Of a stretch of DNA of 64,000 nucleotides, positions 18,401-26,802 are shown piece after piece (the first letter of the stretch is position 1; each line of letters opens with the position of its first letter). A model generated the notes under the pieces. The model did no database searches, was not told where the DNA came from, and saw only the letters and a list, made by a program, of their open reading frames with translations. Source of the DNA: Streptomyces iakyrus (GTDB lineage Bacteria > Actinomycetota > Actinomycetes > Streptomycetales > Streptomycetaceae); contig NZ_JNXI01000016.1 of the NCBI RefSeq assembly GCF_000717055.1, positions 310,001 to 374,000 of the forward strand. Direction: 5' to 3'. The position numbers and the translations under genes are program-made.

Positions 18401-18651
18401 GCTACTTCGGCTGCGGTGGCGGTGCGGACCTGAGCATCGTGATCCGGACCGCCGTCCTCGCCGACGGCCTGATGCACCTGGGTGCGGGCAGCGCGATCGT
18501 GCTCGGCTCCGATCCGGACGCCGAGTACGAGGAGATGCTGCTGAAGACGGCGGCCCCGATGCGCGCCCTCCACCGGCACACGGCCGACCGGATGCGGCAG
18601 GAGGGCCCGCCGGGGCAGCGGGCCGGTGCGACGGGGGAGGTCGGACGATGA
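15403..18651 (+). CDS. pabAB: Aminodeoxychorismate synthase, fused PabA-PabB with long repeat linker
   Basis: A 1082-residue fusion; usual PabAB fusions are about 680-740. Residues 1-190 are the glutamine amidotransferase: VSPGPGHP, nucleophile in GVCLGHQGI, and FHPESV. Residues about 590-1070 are the chorismate-binding subunit with GGYVGYFGYEMK, PIKGTAPRG (the Lys form of this motif marks aminodeoxychorismate rather than anthranilate synthase), ENLMIVDLLRNDLG and GGSMTGAPK. It makes 4-amino-4-deoxychorismate for p-aminobenzoate/folate or PABA-derived metabolites. The linker (about 195-580) is Ala/Pro/Gly-rich with tandem repeats. GTG 15403 has GGAGG seven bases upstream; an open in-frame extension could add two membrane helices. 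Confidence 0.92.
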   Translation: MKTLLIDNYDAYTYNLFQLLAEVNGEEPVVVRNDAPVDGLPDLRAFDNLVVSPGPGHPGEARDVGIGGRLLATSPVPVLGVCLGHQGIALGEAGLVGPAPEPRHGHLSTIRHDGRDLFHGLPQHFTAVRYHSLAVREPLPESLEATAWAEDGVLMGLRHRSRPLWGVQFHPESVLTEYGHRILVNFRNLTAERAGKLRTKNTAVPSHEQVRRRVVVPECDAGARRPVGGLLGLGGLRRPVAAAVFQVAAVTQARANALGGSGATGLGETTPPSRPTPSAGVGLRTESVAEAPVAPTPGGAATAPGPGAGCEAVASVPGAGVGPRPESVASAPQAGRPVGAAPGAAPEAVAPDPAAGVGQRPESVASARLAGTPVGAAPGAGGGAVAPDPAAGVGPRPESVASAPQAGRPGAATGAAPEAVAPDPATEVGQRPESVASARLAGTPVGAAPGAGCEAVAPDPATGVGPRPESVASTPQAGTPVGAASGAGTKSLASAPDAVVQGRGVPAAGGGPRSEAGSSSPTAPVPGAGVPATTVPGEGAAPSGAAVVPGQGSPATGGSAVPAARGRKVVPDSVAIPRPRRPDRVGYRLHTRRVSGAVDAEAVFSRMFAGSPRSFWLDSSLVEPGRSRFSFLGDDQGPLAEFVRYDVGAGRCEIERAGRPLRRVRASVFDYLKRQLTNRRVDATGLPFDFTGGYVGYFGYEMKADCGSANRHRSPTPDAAWLFADRVIAVDHEEGFTYAVCLAEDTPPAAREAADWLEGVLAGLSCVATERPPLPGPPEPADPGAAEAWLVRDRATYLADIEACRQALRSGTSYEVCLTNAARLPAPPDPLEFYRTLRRDNPAPYAAFLRFGELEVAGSSPERFLRIGRDGTAEARPIKGTAPRGQAPEEDARLRDALASDAKTRAENLMIVDLLRNDLGQVCRTGTVRVSKLMATETYATVHQLVSTVQGRLRDGTDAVDCVRACFPGGSMTGAPKLRTLEIIDTLETEARGVYSGALGYFGCGGGADLSIVIRTAVLADGLMHLGAGSAIVLGSDPDAEYEEMLLKTAAPMRALHRHTADRMRQEGPPGQRAGATGEVGR
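16360..16896 (+). repeat. 108-bp tandem repeats inside the pabAB linker
   Basis: Five copies begin at 16360, 16468, 16576, 16681 and 16789; each is 108 bp except the third, which is 105 bp (one codon lost). Each encodes 36 residues starting GVGxRPESVASA and ending VAPDPA. Copies alternate between SAPQAGRP and SARLAGTP versions, so the pattern is partly a 216-bp higher-order repeat. A more diverged copy precedes it at about 16240. All length changes keep the frame. Confidence 0.9.
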
Positions 18652-19144
18652 CCGGTCCGCAGGTCGTACTGGGCCCGGCGGAGGCCGAGGCGCCCGGGAA
18701 TCTCACGGCCCACCTGGCGGAACTCGCCGAGCGGCTCCTGTGGGCGCCGACGTCCCGCTTCCCGCGCAAGGTGGCCGCCTCGTTCACCGATCCGCACCGG
18801 CGGGTGCTGCTGGCGGGTGAGGCGGCCACCTCTTCCCGCCGTTCGGGGCGCGCGGCCTGAACAGCGGGATCGCGGACGCGGCGACCGCCGCCGGGGCGAT
18901 CGCCGCCGGGACCGCGGAGGCGGTCGAGCACTTCGCGGAGGTGCGGCGCGCGGCGGGCCTGTTCAACATGGCCGCCGCCGGCACGGCCCTGGATCATCTG
19001 CGGCCGCAGCGCCGGATCGTCCGGGTCAGGCAGCGGGCCGCAGCGGCCCTGGCGCCGGTGCTGCCATGGTGTGGATCCTGGCTGGAGCACGCGCCGTACG
19101 GACCCCGGCACGGGGCGCCCGCCGTCGCGGGCCGCAGGTACTGA
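18648..19144 (+). pseudogene. C-terminal remnant of a PheA/TfdB-type FAD monooxygenase, frameshifted
   Basis: ATG 18648 overlaps the pabAB stop (ATGA) and opens MTGPQVVLGPAEAEAPGN... reading to HRRVLLAGEAA, then a stop at 18858-18860. In the next frame the sequence continues HLFPPFGARGLNSGIADA, the usual second FAD-binding block (GDAAHxxxPxGxxGxNxGxxDA). Restoring one C near 18824-18827 would rejoin the two parts into about 165 residues ending at TGA 19144. The entire N-terminal FAD domain is missing, so it was already a fragment before, or besides, the frameshift. A sequencing error in the C run cannot be excluded. Confidence 0.7.
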
Positions 19145-19156
19145 GGAGAGGAGCCC

Positions 19157-19960
19157 ATGGTGACAACACCTGCGGTGGCGGAAGGCCTGTGGGCCTGGAC
19201 GCCCGGCCGTGGCCTGGTCCCGGCCCCGGAGCGGACGGCCGGGGGGCGGCTGCTCGTCGCGGACTCCTGGCTGCTGCGCGAGGGCCGGGTGCGGGCCTAC
19301 GACCGGCACCGGGAGCGGTTCTCGCGGTCCTGCGGTGACTGCGGCGGACCGGAACCGCGCCGGCTCACGGCGTTCTGGCAGGACGTGACCGCCGCCCTGC
19401 CGAGAACCGGGGAGTGGTTCCCCCGGGTGGAACTCGCGGCCGGGTCCCTGGAGCTGCGGCTGCTGCTGAGGCCCGCTCCACCACTGGGTACGGGGGTACG
19501 CCTGTGGGCGGCGGGCCAGTCCGATCCGCGGACGGTGCCCCGGCGCAAGGGCCCGGACCTGGACACCCTCGCCCGGGTGCGCCGCCGGGCCACGGGCGAG
19601 GGCGCGGAGGAGGCGGTGCTGATCGCCCGCTCGGGCACGGTCCTGGAGTCGGCCACGGCCGGTGTCCTGTGGTGGGAGGACGACACCCTGTGTCTGCCCC
19701 CGCCGCGGCTGCCCGTCCTGCCGAGTGTGACGGCCGGGCTGGTGCAGGAGCGGGCGCTGCGCTCCGGGCTGCGGATCGCGCACCGCGAGCGGACCGTGGC
19801 GGAGCTGGACGGCCGTGAGGTGTGGCTGGTGAACGCGCTGCACGGGATCCGGCCCGTGACGGGCTGGGTCGGACGGCCGATGCGGGTGCCGCCGACGGAA
19901 CGGGCCGGGGAATGGCGGACATGGCTGGACAGCCTCTTGGAGCCCCTGCCGGCCGACTGA
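19157..19960 (+). CDS. pabC: Aminodeoxychorismate lyase-like PLP enzyme (PabC, fold type IV)
   Basis: A 267-residue class IV aminotransferase-fold protein. The likely PLP lysine is in VPRRKGPDLDTLARVR, and the block GTVLESATAGVLWWE matches the phosphate-binding/active-site region of PabC. It would split 4-amino-4-deoxychorismate to p-aminobenzoate and pyruvate, completing the step begun by PabAB. ATG 19157 has GAGGAG about 8 bases upstream, 12 bases after the stop of the decayed monooxygenase. Members of this fold also include branched-chain and D-amino acid aminotransferases, but the neighbour makes PabC most likely. Confidence 0.85.
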   Translation: MVTTPAVAEGLWAWTPGRGLVPAPERTAGGRLLVADSWLLREGRVRAYDRHRERFSRSCGDCGGPEPRRLTAFWQDVTAALPRTGEWFPRVELAAGSLELRLLLRPAPPLGTGVRLWAAGQSDPRTVPRRKGPDLDTLARVRRRATGEGAEEAVLIARSGTVLESATAGVLWWEDDTLCLPPPRLPVLPSVTAGLVQERALRSGLRIAHRERTVAELDGREVWLVNALHGIRPVTGWVGRPMRVPPTERAGEWRTWLDSLLEPLPAD

Positions 19961-20019
19961 AACGGAGAATGGGCTGACCGTATCCGCCGGACGACATTTC
20001 CGAGGGTGAGTTCGGGCGA

Positions 20020-21408
20020 TTATCCGGGCAGTACCGCGGACAGCGCGTCCAGCGCCCCCGACCAGGCGTGGTCCGGCGGCGTGCCGTAGCCGACGACCAG
20101 GGCGTCGACGGGATCGGCCCGCGCGGCGGGGTGGGTGTAGCGGGCGAGTCCGTGGAGGGCGAGGCCCCGCCAGTTCGCCGCCTGGACCACCGACTGCTCG
20201 GTGCCCGGGGGCAGGCGCAACAGGACGTGCAGACCGGCCGCGATGCCGGTGACGCGGGCCTCGGGGGCCCGGGCCGTGACGGCGGCGACCAGGGCGTCCC
20301 GGCGGCGCCGGTAGCGCAGGCGGGTCGCGCGCACGTGCCGGTCGTAGGCGCCGGAGGTGAGGAACTCGGCCAGGGTCAGCTGGTCCAGCACCCCGCAGGT
20401 GTCGACGCCGCCCTTCGCCGCCGCGACCTCGTCGGCGAGGCCCTGCGGCAGCACCATCCAGGCCAGCCGCAGCCCGGGCGCGAGGGACTTGCTCGCGGTG
20501 CCCAGATGGACCACCCGGTCGGGGTCCAGGCCCTGGAGCGCGCCGACGGGCTGCCGGTCGTAGCGGAACTCCCCGTCGTAGTCGTCCTCCAGCACCAGAC
20601 CGCCGGTGCGCCGGGCCCAGTCCACGACGGCCGTGCGGCGGTCGCGGTGCAGGGGCACGCCCATGGGGAACTGGTGGGCGGGGGTGAGCAGCAGGGCGTC
20701 GGCTCCGGACAGGGCTCCCGGGTCGGTGCCCAGCCGGTCGAAGGGCAGCGGGGCGGTGTCCAGTCCTGAGCCGGCCAGGATCCTCCAGTGCACGTCGAGA
20801 CCGTACGACTCGACGGCTACCGTCCGTGCTCCGCGCGCCCGCAGGACCGTGCCGAGCAGCTTCAGGCCGTGCGCGAACCCGGCGCACACCACGATGTGGT
20901 CGGGGCCGGTGCGGACGCCCCGGGCCCGGGAGAGGTACGCGGCGAGCGCGGCCCGCAGCTCGGGGCGGCCGCGGGGGTCGCCGTAGTCGAGCGCGTGGTG
21001 CGGGGCGGCGGTGAGGGCGCGGCGGGCGGCCTTGAGCCATGCCGTGCGCGGGAAGGAGGCGAGGTCGGGGCTGCCGGGGCGCAGGTCGTAGGCCGGGCGG
21101 GCGGGTGCGCGGGGGTGGGGTGCCGTGCCGGACGGCGGGACGACCTCGCGCGCGGCGACGCGGGTGCCCGAGCCCTGCCGGGCGGTGAGCCAGCCCTCGG
21201 CGACCAGGTCGGCGTAGGCGTCGGCGACGGTGTTGCGGGCGATGCCCAGGTCGGCGGCGAGCGCGCGGGAGGAGGGCAGCCGGGTGCCCGGGGCCAGCCG
21301 CCCGGAGCGCACCGCCTCGCGCAGGGCGTCGGTCAGCCCCCGGCGCAGGCCCGGCCCGGTCGGCTCCACGTGCAGGTCGATGCCCAGAGTGGCCCAGGGT
21401 TCCGCCAT
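20020..21408 (-). CDS. MocR-type transcription regulator (GntR HTH plus aminotransferase domain)
   Basis: A 462-residue MocR/PdxR-type regulator. Residues about 13-80 form a GntR winged helix (LRRGLTDALREAVRSGRLAPG, LPSSRALAADLGIARNTV). The rest is an aspartate-aminotransferase-like fold that binds PLP; the PLP lysine is in LGTASKSLAPGLRL and the aromatic/Asp region VVCAGFAHGLKLL is present. Such proteins sense PLP or amino compounds. It is divergent from the carboxymuconolactone decarboxylase-family gene 47 bases away, the usual target arrangement. Its ATG follows TATGGT at 21417-21422 (8-base gap), suggesting a leaderless message. Confidence 0.9.
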   Translation of the reverse strand: MAEPWATLGIDLHVEPTGPGLRRGLTDALREAVRSGRLAPGTRLPSSRALAADLGIARNTVADAYADLVAEGWLTARQGSGTRVAAREVVPPSGTAPHPRAPARPAYDLRPGSPDLASFPRTAWLKAARRALTAAPHHALDYGDPRGRPELRAALAAYLSRARGVRTGPDHIVVCAGFAHGLKLLGTVLRARGARTVAVESYGLDVHWRILAGSGLDTAPLPFDRLGTDPGALSGADALLLTPAHQFPMGVPLHRDRRTAVVDWARRTGGLVLEDDYDGEFRYDRQPVGALQGLDPDRVVHLGTASKSLAPGLRLAWMVLPQGLADEVAAAKGGVDTCGVLDQLTLAEFLTSGAYDRHVRATRLRYRRRRDALVAAVTARAPEARVTGIAAGLHVLLRLPPGTEQSVVQAANWRGLALHGLARYTHPAARADPVDALVVGYGTPPDHAWSGALDALSAVLPG

Positions 21409-21455
21409 GGAAATGGACCATACTCCTGGGCTGCTTCCCTCCTAGGGTCGAGGGC
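21409..21455. promoter_or_regulatory. Overlapping divergent leaderless promoters and likely MocR operator
   Basis: The 47-base gap holds TATGGT on the minus strand (21417-21422, 8 bases from the MocR ATG) and TAGGGT on the plus strand (21443-21448, 7 bases from ATG 21456). Both fit TAnnnT and neither gene has a Shine-Dalgarno. The sequence AAATGGACCATACT between them contains TGGACCAT, similar to half-sites used by some MocR proteins, so self-regulation is likely. Confidence 0.5.
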
Positions 21456-21965
21456 ATGACGACGCACACCGACACCCCGACGACCGTGGAGTACACCCCC
21501 GAGCAGCCCGCCCGCCTGGAGTGGGCCAAGCACGCGCCCGAGGTCTACAAGGCGATGGTCCGGCTGGAGACCGCCGCCCGGAAGGGCCTCGACCACAAGC
21601 TGTACGAGCTGGTGAAGATCCGCGCCTCCCAGATCAACCACTGCGCGTTCTGCATCGACATGCACACCAAGGACGCCCTGGCGGCGGGCGAGAGCGTCGA
21701 GCGGATCGTGCAGCTGAGCGCCTGGGACGAGTCGCGGCATTTCTACACCGCGAAGGAGGTCGCCGCGCTGGAGCTGACGGAGGCGGTGACGGTCCTCACG
21801 GACGGTTTCGTGCCGGACGAGGTCTACGACAACGCCGCGAAGCACTTCGAGGAGGCCGAGCTGGCGCAGGTCATCGCCGCGATCACGGTGATCAACGCCT
21901 GGAACCGGTTCGGGGTGACCTGCCGGATGGCGCCGGGTCACTACCAGCCCGGCCAGTACAAGTGA
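21456..21965 (+). CDS. Carboxymuconolactone decarboxylase family protein (AhpD-like, CxxC)
   Basis: A 169-residue AhpD/CMD-family protein. The redox motif is HCAFCIDMHTKDAL with the CxxC pair and following His, as in alkylhydroperoxidases of the AhpD type. Further blocks are YELVKIRASQIN upstream and VINAWNRFGVTCRM downstream. It probably acts as a thiol-dependent peroxidase or disulfide reductase; the physiological substrate is unknown. It is controlled from the shared intergenic region with the MocR gene. A piece of a second CMD gene follows directly. Confidence 0.88.
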   Translation: MTTHTDTPTTVEYTPEQPARLEWAKHAPEVYKAMVRLETAARKGLDHKLYELVKIRASQINHCAFCIDMHTKDALAAGESVERIVQLSAWDESRHFYTAKEVAALELTEAVTVLTDGFVPDEVYDNAAKHFEEAELAQVIAAITVINAWNRFGVTCRMAPGHYQPGQYK

Positions 21966-22069
21966 CGGCTCGGACGCGGCTGTATCTGATCGGGCTGGTC
22001 GTCGCCATCAACAACTGGAACCGGGTGATGGTCGGCCGCCGGATCCCGCCTGGGGGGTATACGCCGTGA
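21962..22069 (+). pseudogene. 3' remnant of a second carboxymuconolactone decarboxylase-family gene
   Basis: In a frame different from the intact CMD gene, the sequence reads GLVVAINNWNRVMVGRRIPP and GGYTP then TGA (22067-22069). This parallels VINAWNRFGVTCRM at the end of the intact gene and the usual C-terminus of AhpD-like proteins. The upstream part of that gene is gone. Its stop overlaps the next gene's GTG (GTGA), so the two were once translationally coupled. The remnant is about 30 residues with no start of its own. Confidence 0.6.
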
Positions 22070-22785
22070 GCAAAGTGGAGGTTTTCCGCGCCCTGCATCA
22101 TCACCGGGCGCCCGGTGACCCGTTGGTCCTGCCCGGGCCGTGGGACGCGGCCAGTGCGCGGGTGTTCGCCGAGGCGGGGTTCCCCGCGCTCGCCACGCCC
22201 AGCGCCGGGGTCGCCTCCTCGCTCGGGTACGAGGACGGGCAGGTCCCGGCCGACGAGATGTTCGCCGCGGTCGCCCGGATCGTCCGGGCCGTCGACGTGC
22301 CCGTGTCGGCGGACGTGGAGGGCGGTTACGGGCTCGCCCCGAAGGACCTCGTGGAGCGGCTGCTGGAGGTGGGGGCGGTCGGCTGCAACCTGGAGGACTC
22401 CGCAGACGGGGTGCTGAAGGACCCCCGGGCGCACGCCGCTTGGCTGGCCGAGGTGCGCGAGGCGGCCGGTGACCGGCTGTTCGTCAACGCCCGCATCGAC
22501 ACCTTCTCCCGCGGGGTCGACGATCCCGGCCCGGCCATCGAGCGGGCCGCGCTGTACGTCGCCGCCGGAGCCGACTGCGTGTACCCGATCGGGGCCCCGC
22601 CGGAGATCCTGCCGCTGCTGCGGGCCGGCATCCAGGGGCCGATCAACGTGGGAGCCCCGGTCGACGGTGGCCCCTCACCCGCCGAACTCGGCGCGCGAGG
22701 GGCCACCCGGATCACCTTCGGTCCCGGACTCCAGCGGCGGGCCGCCCGGGCCCTGCGGGAGATCGCCGACCTGTTGGTGCGGTGA
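22066..22785 (+). CDS. Isocitrate lyase / PEP mutase family protein
   Basis: A 239-residue TIM-barrel protein of the PEP mutase/isocitrate lyase superfamily. Seen blocks are GPWDAASARVFAEAGFPALATPSAG at the N-terminus, VPVSADVEGGYG with the metal-binding acidic residues, CNLEDS, and VNARIDTF. Members cleave or form C-C or C-P bonds next to a carboxylate; the Cys-containing KKCGH loop of true isocitrate lyases is absent, so this is one of the smaller 2-methylisocitrate/oxaloacetate-hydrolase-like proteins of unknown substrate. GTG 22066 has GGGGGG about 9 bases upstream. Confidence 0.85.
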   Translation: MSKVEVFRALHHHRAPGDPLVLPGPWDAASARVFAEAGFPALATPSAGVASSLGYEDGQVPADEMFAAVARIVRAVDVPVSADVEGGYGLAPKDLVERLLEVGAVGCNLEDSADGVLKDPRAHAAWLAEVREAAGDRLFVNARIDTFSRGVDDPGPAIERAALYVAAGADCVYPIGAPPEILPLLRAGIQGPINVGAPVDGGPSPAELGARGATRITFGPGLQRRAARALREIADLLVR

Positions 22786-22788
22786 ACG

Positions 22789-23745
22789 TCAGGACAGCCA
22801 CTTCTTCCACGTGGACTTGTGGCTGTCCACCCACTTCTTCGCCGCGTCCTCCGGCGTCATCTTCTGGTCGGCGATCATCAGGGAGACCTCGTTCTGGTCC
22901 TCCGTCGTCCACTTGAACTTCTTCAGGAAGGCCGCCGCCTTGCCGCCGCTCTTGGCGAAGTCCGCGTTGAGGTACTTCTGCAGCGGCGTGTGCGGGTAGG
23001 CGCAGGCGACCTTCTCCGGGTCGGCGTCGCAGCCCTCCTTGTACGGCGGCAGCTTCACCTCGGTCATCGGGACCTTCTTGAAGAGCCACTGCGGGGAGTA
23101 CCAGTAGGTGAGGAAGGGCTTCTTCTCCTTGGCGAACTGTTTCATCTGCGTGATCTGCGCGGCCTCGGACCCGGCGAACACGACCTGGTAGTCCAGCTTC
23201 AGGTTCTTCACCAGCGCCTTGTCGTTGGTGACGTAGGACGGCGAACCGTCCATCAGCTGGCCCTTGCTGCCGCTCTCCGGGGTGCGGAACTGGTCGGCGT
23301 ACTTGTTGAGGTTCTTCCAGTTCGTGATGTCCGGGTGCTTCTTGGCGAAGTACGTCGGGACGAACCAGCCGATGTGGCCGGTGACGCCGAGTTCGCCGCC
23401 GGGCGCGATCGTCTTCTTGTCCTTGACGTACCGCTGCTCCTGCTCCGGGTGTCCCCAGTCCTCCAGGAGGGCGTCGACGCGGCCCTGGCTGAGGGCGTCC
23501 CAGGCGGGCACCTCGTCGACCTGGACGGTGTCGACGCGGTAGCCCAGCTCGTGCTCCAGGATGTACTGGGCGACGGCCACGTTGGACTGCGCGCCCACCC
23601 AGGACTGCACGGACAGGGTCACCGTCTTGGAGCCCTGCGCGTTGGCAAAGGGCGAGGCCTGCTTGGTCATGTCGGCGGCACCGCAGCCGGTGAGCAGCGC
23701 CAGGGAGCTCACCGCGGCGACCGCGGCGGTCGTACGGATCCGCAT
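22789..23745 (-). CDS. Glycine betaine/choline ABC transporter, substrate-binding lipoprotein
   Basis: A 318-residue OpuAC/ProX-type binding protein. The signal peptide MRIRTTAAVAAVSSLALL ends in lipobox LTGC. The mature part has VDEVPAWDALSQGRVDALLEDWGHPEQ and Trp-containing segments (SVQSWVGAQ, GHIGWFVP, TYWYSPQWLF) that form the aromatic cage for quaternary amines in this family. It is the last gene of the five-gene operon, one base after the permease stop. It should capture glycine betaine or a related osmolyte outside the cell and deliver it to the fused permease. Confidence 0.92.
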   Translation of the reverse strand: MRIRTTAAVAAVSSLALLTGCGAADMTKQASPFANAQGSKTVTLSVQSWVGAQSNVAVAQYILEHELGYRVDTVQVDEVPAWDALSQGRVDALLEDWGHPEQEQRYVKDKKTIAPGGELGVTGHIGWFVPTYFAKKHPDITNWKNLNKYADQFRTPESGSKGQLMDGSPSYVTNDKALVKNLKLDYQVVFAGSEAAQITQMKQFAKEKKPFLTYWYSPQWLFKKVPMTEVKLPPYKEGCDADPEKVACAYPHTPLQKYLNADFAKSGGKAAAFLKKFKWTTEDQNEVSLMIADQKMTPEDAAKKWVDSHKSTWKKWLS

Positions 23746-23746
23746 G

Positions 23747-25695
23747 TCAGGCTCCCTTCTTCGCGCGGCGTTCGGTGGGCTGGGTCACCCGGTCGAGCAT
23801 CAGGCCGAGGCAGACGATCGCCGCGCCGGCCACCAGACCGGTCGCAAGGTCGCCCTGGGCGAGGCCGAAGACGACGTCGTAGCCGAGGGCGCCACCGCCG
23901 ACCAGGCCGCCGATGACGACGACGGCGAGGACCAGCACGAGGCCCTGGTTGACGGCGAGCAGCAGTGCCGGGCGGGCCAGCGGGAGCTGCACCTGCCGCA
24001 GCTGCTGCCAGCTGGTCGCACCCAGGGAGCTGGAGGACTCCAGCGCGGCCGGGTCGACCTGGCGCAGACCCTGGGTGGTGATGCGGACGACGGCCGGCAG
24101 GGCGTAGACGATCGCGGCGGCGACGGCCGGGGCGCGGCCGACGCCGAACAGGGCGACGACCGGGATCAGGTACACGAACTGCGGCATCGTCTGGAACACG
24201 TCGAGGACCGGGCGCAGCGCCCGCTCCAGACGGTCGCTGCGGGCCGCGGCGATACCGACGGCGAAGCCGACGACCAGGGTGACGGCGACGGCCGCCAGGA
24301 CCTGGGAGAGGGTGTCCAGGGACGGCTTCCAGACGCCGAGGACGCCGATCGCGGCCATGGCCAGAACGGCCGTGAGCGCGGTGCGCCAGGTACCGATGAC
24401 CCAGGCCAGGGCGGCGACAATCAGCAGGACCGACCACCAGGGCAGCGCCTGCAGGCCGTCGCGCATCGGGTCGAGGACCCAGGTGGTGAAGTGGCCCGCC
24501 CAGTCGGCGGTGCCGCCGACCACGGGGACGCCCGAGTACAGGTGCGCGGTCATCCAGTCGACGGCGCGGTTGACGGGCTCGGCGATGCCGACGATCCAGG
24601 ATTCGGGCCAGTCGAGGCGGCCCGCGAGCCGCCCGGAGACCGCCACGACGACGACCCCGGCGAGGGCGAAGAGCCAGCCGCGCCCGCTGTGGGGCTCGGG
24701 TTCGGCGCCGAGCTTCTCCCCCGCCGCGCCGGTGACGCGGTCCAGGACGACGGCCAGCAGCACGATCGGGATGCCGGCCGCGAGCGCGGCGCCGACGTCG
24801 ACCGAGGCCAGTGCCTGGTAGACGCGGTCACCGAGACCGCCCGCGCCGATGACGGCCGCGATGACGGCCATGGACAGCGCCATCATGATCGTCTGGTTGA
24901 GGCCGAGGAGGAGCTCCTTGCGGGCCAGCGGGATCCGGGCGGTCAGCAGCCGCTGGCGTGCCGTGGAGCCGAGGGACTCGACGGCCTCCAGCACGCCCTT
25001 GTCGGCGCCCCGCAGCCCGAGCGAGGTCAGGCGGGCCATGGGCGGGGCGGCGTAGATGACGGTGGCCAGGACGGCCGCCGGGACGCCGATGCCGAAGACC
25101 AGCACGACCGGCAGCAGGTAGGCGAAGGCGGGCAGCACCTGCATGGTGTCCAGGACCGGCCGCAGCATGCGGTCCATCCGGTCGGACAGCCCGGCGGCGA
25201 GCCCGAGCACCGCGCCGACGACGACCGACGCGAGGACCGCGACGACCATCAGGGCGAGCGTCTGCATGGTCGGCACCCACATGCCGAGCAGGCCGCAGGC
25301 GAGGAACGCGGCGGCCGTGCCGAGCGCTAGCTTCACACCCGCCACGCGCCAGGCGACCAGCGCGCCGATGGCCGTGACGCCCGCCCAGCCGACGGCCAGG
25401 AGGGTGAGGTAGACGGCCCGTACGGCGATGACGACCACGTTGCTGACGTGGCCGAAGAAGTAGAGGAACAGCGGGTGGCTGTCGCGGTTGTCGATGATCC
25501 AGTCGCTGGCCTTGGCGAGCGGCTCGGAGAAGTCGACGGTCAGGGCGCTCGGCCAGGTGCCGCTGGCCCAGCGGGCGTTGGCCAGCGGCACGAGGATCGC
25601 GGCGGCGAGGGCGAGCAGCAGCAGCTTGTGGACGGCCCGGTGCTTGAGGAGGGCGGGCAGGCCGACCCGGGGCGGGTTCGCGGTGATGGTCGCCA

Positions 25696-25696
<1 letters not shown>
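23747..25696 (-). CDS. Glycine betaine ABC transporter, fused double permease
   Basis: A 649-residue permease made of two BPD_transp_1 domains joined head to tail. Each half carries the conserved permease loop: LGSTARQRLLTARIPLARKELLLG in the first and SLGATSWQQLRQVQLPLA in the second, and each has an L(D)TMQVLPAFAYL / FQTMPQFVYLIP segment. Single-domain OpuAB/ProW proteins are about 280-350 residues, so this is a duplication-fusion that supplies both halves of the channel from one polypeptide. The ATG shares one base with the ATPase stop (TGATG). Confidence 0.92.

Positions 25697-26798
<1,102 letters not shown>

Positions 26799-26802
<4 letters not shown>

Noticed and set aside
15826..18579. 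917-codon open frame on the minus strand across pabAB
   Set aside because: It is a mirror of high third-position GC in pabAB; the plus frame has all catalytic motifs and the minus frame has none.
15008..19960. Whole pabAB-pabC block considered as a full antibiotic gene cluster
   Set aside because: No synthase, carrier, regulator or exporter genes are present and both monooxygenases are broken; folate or remnant function is the safer reading.
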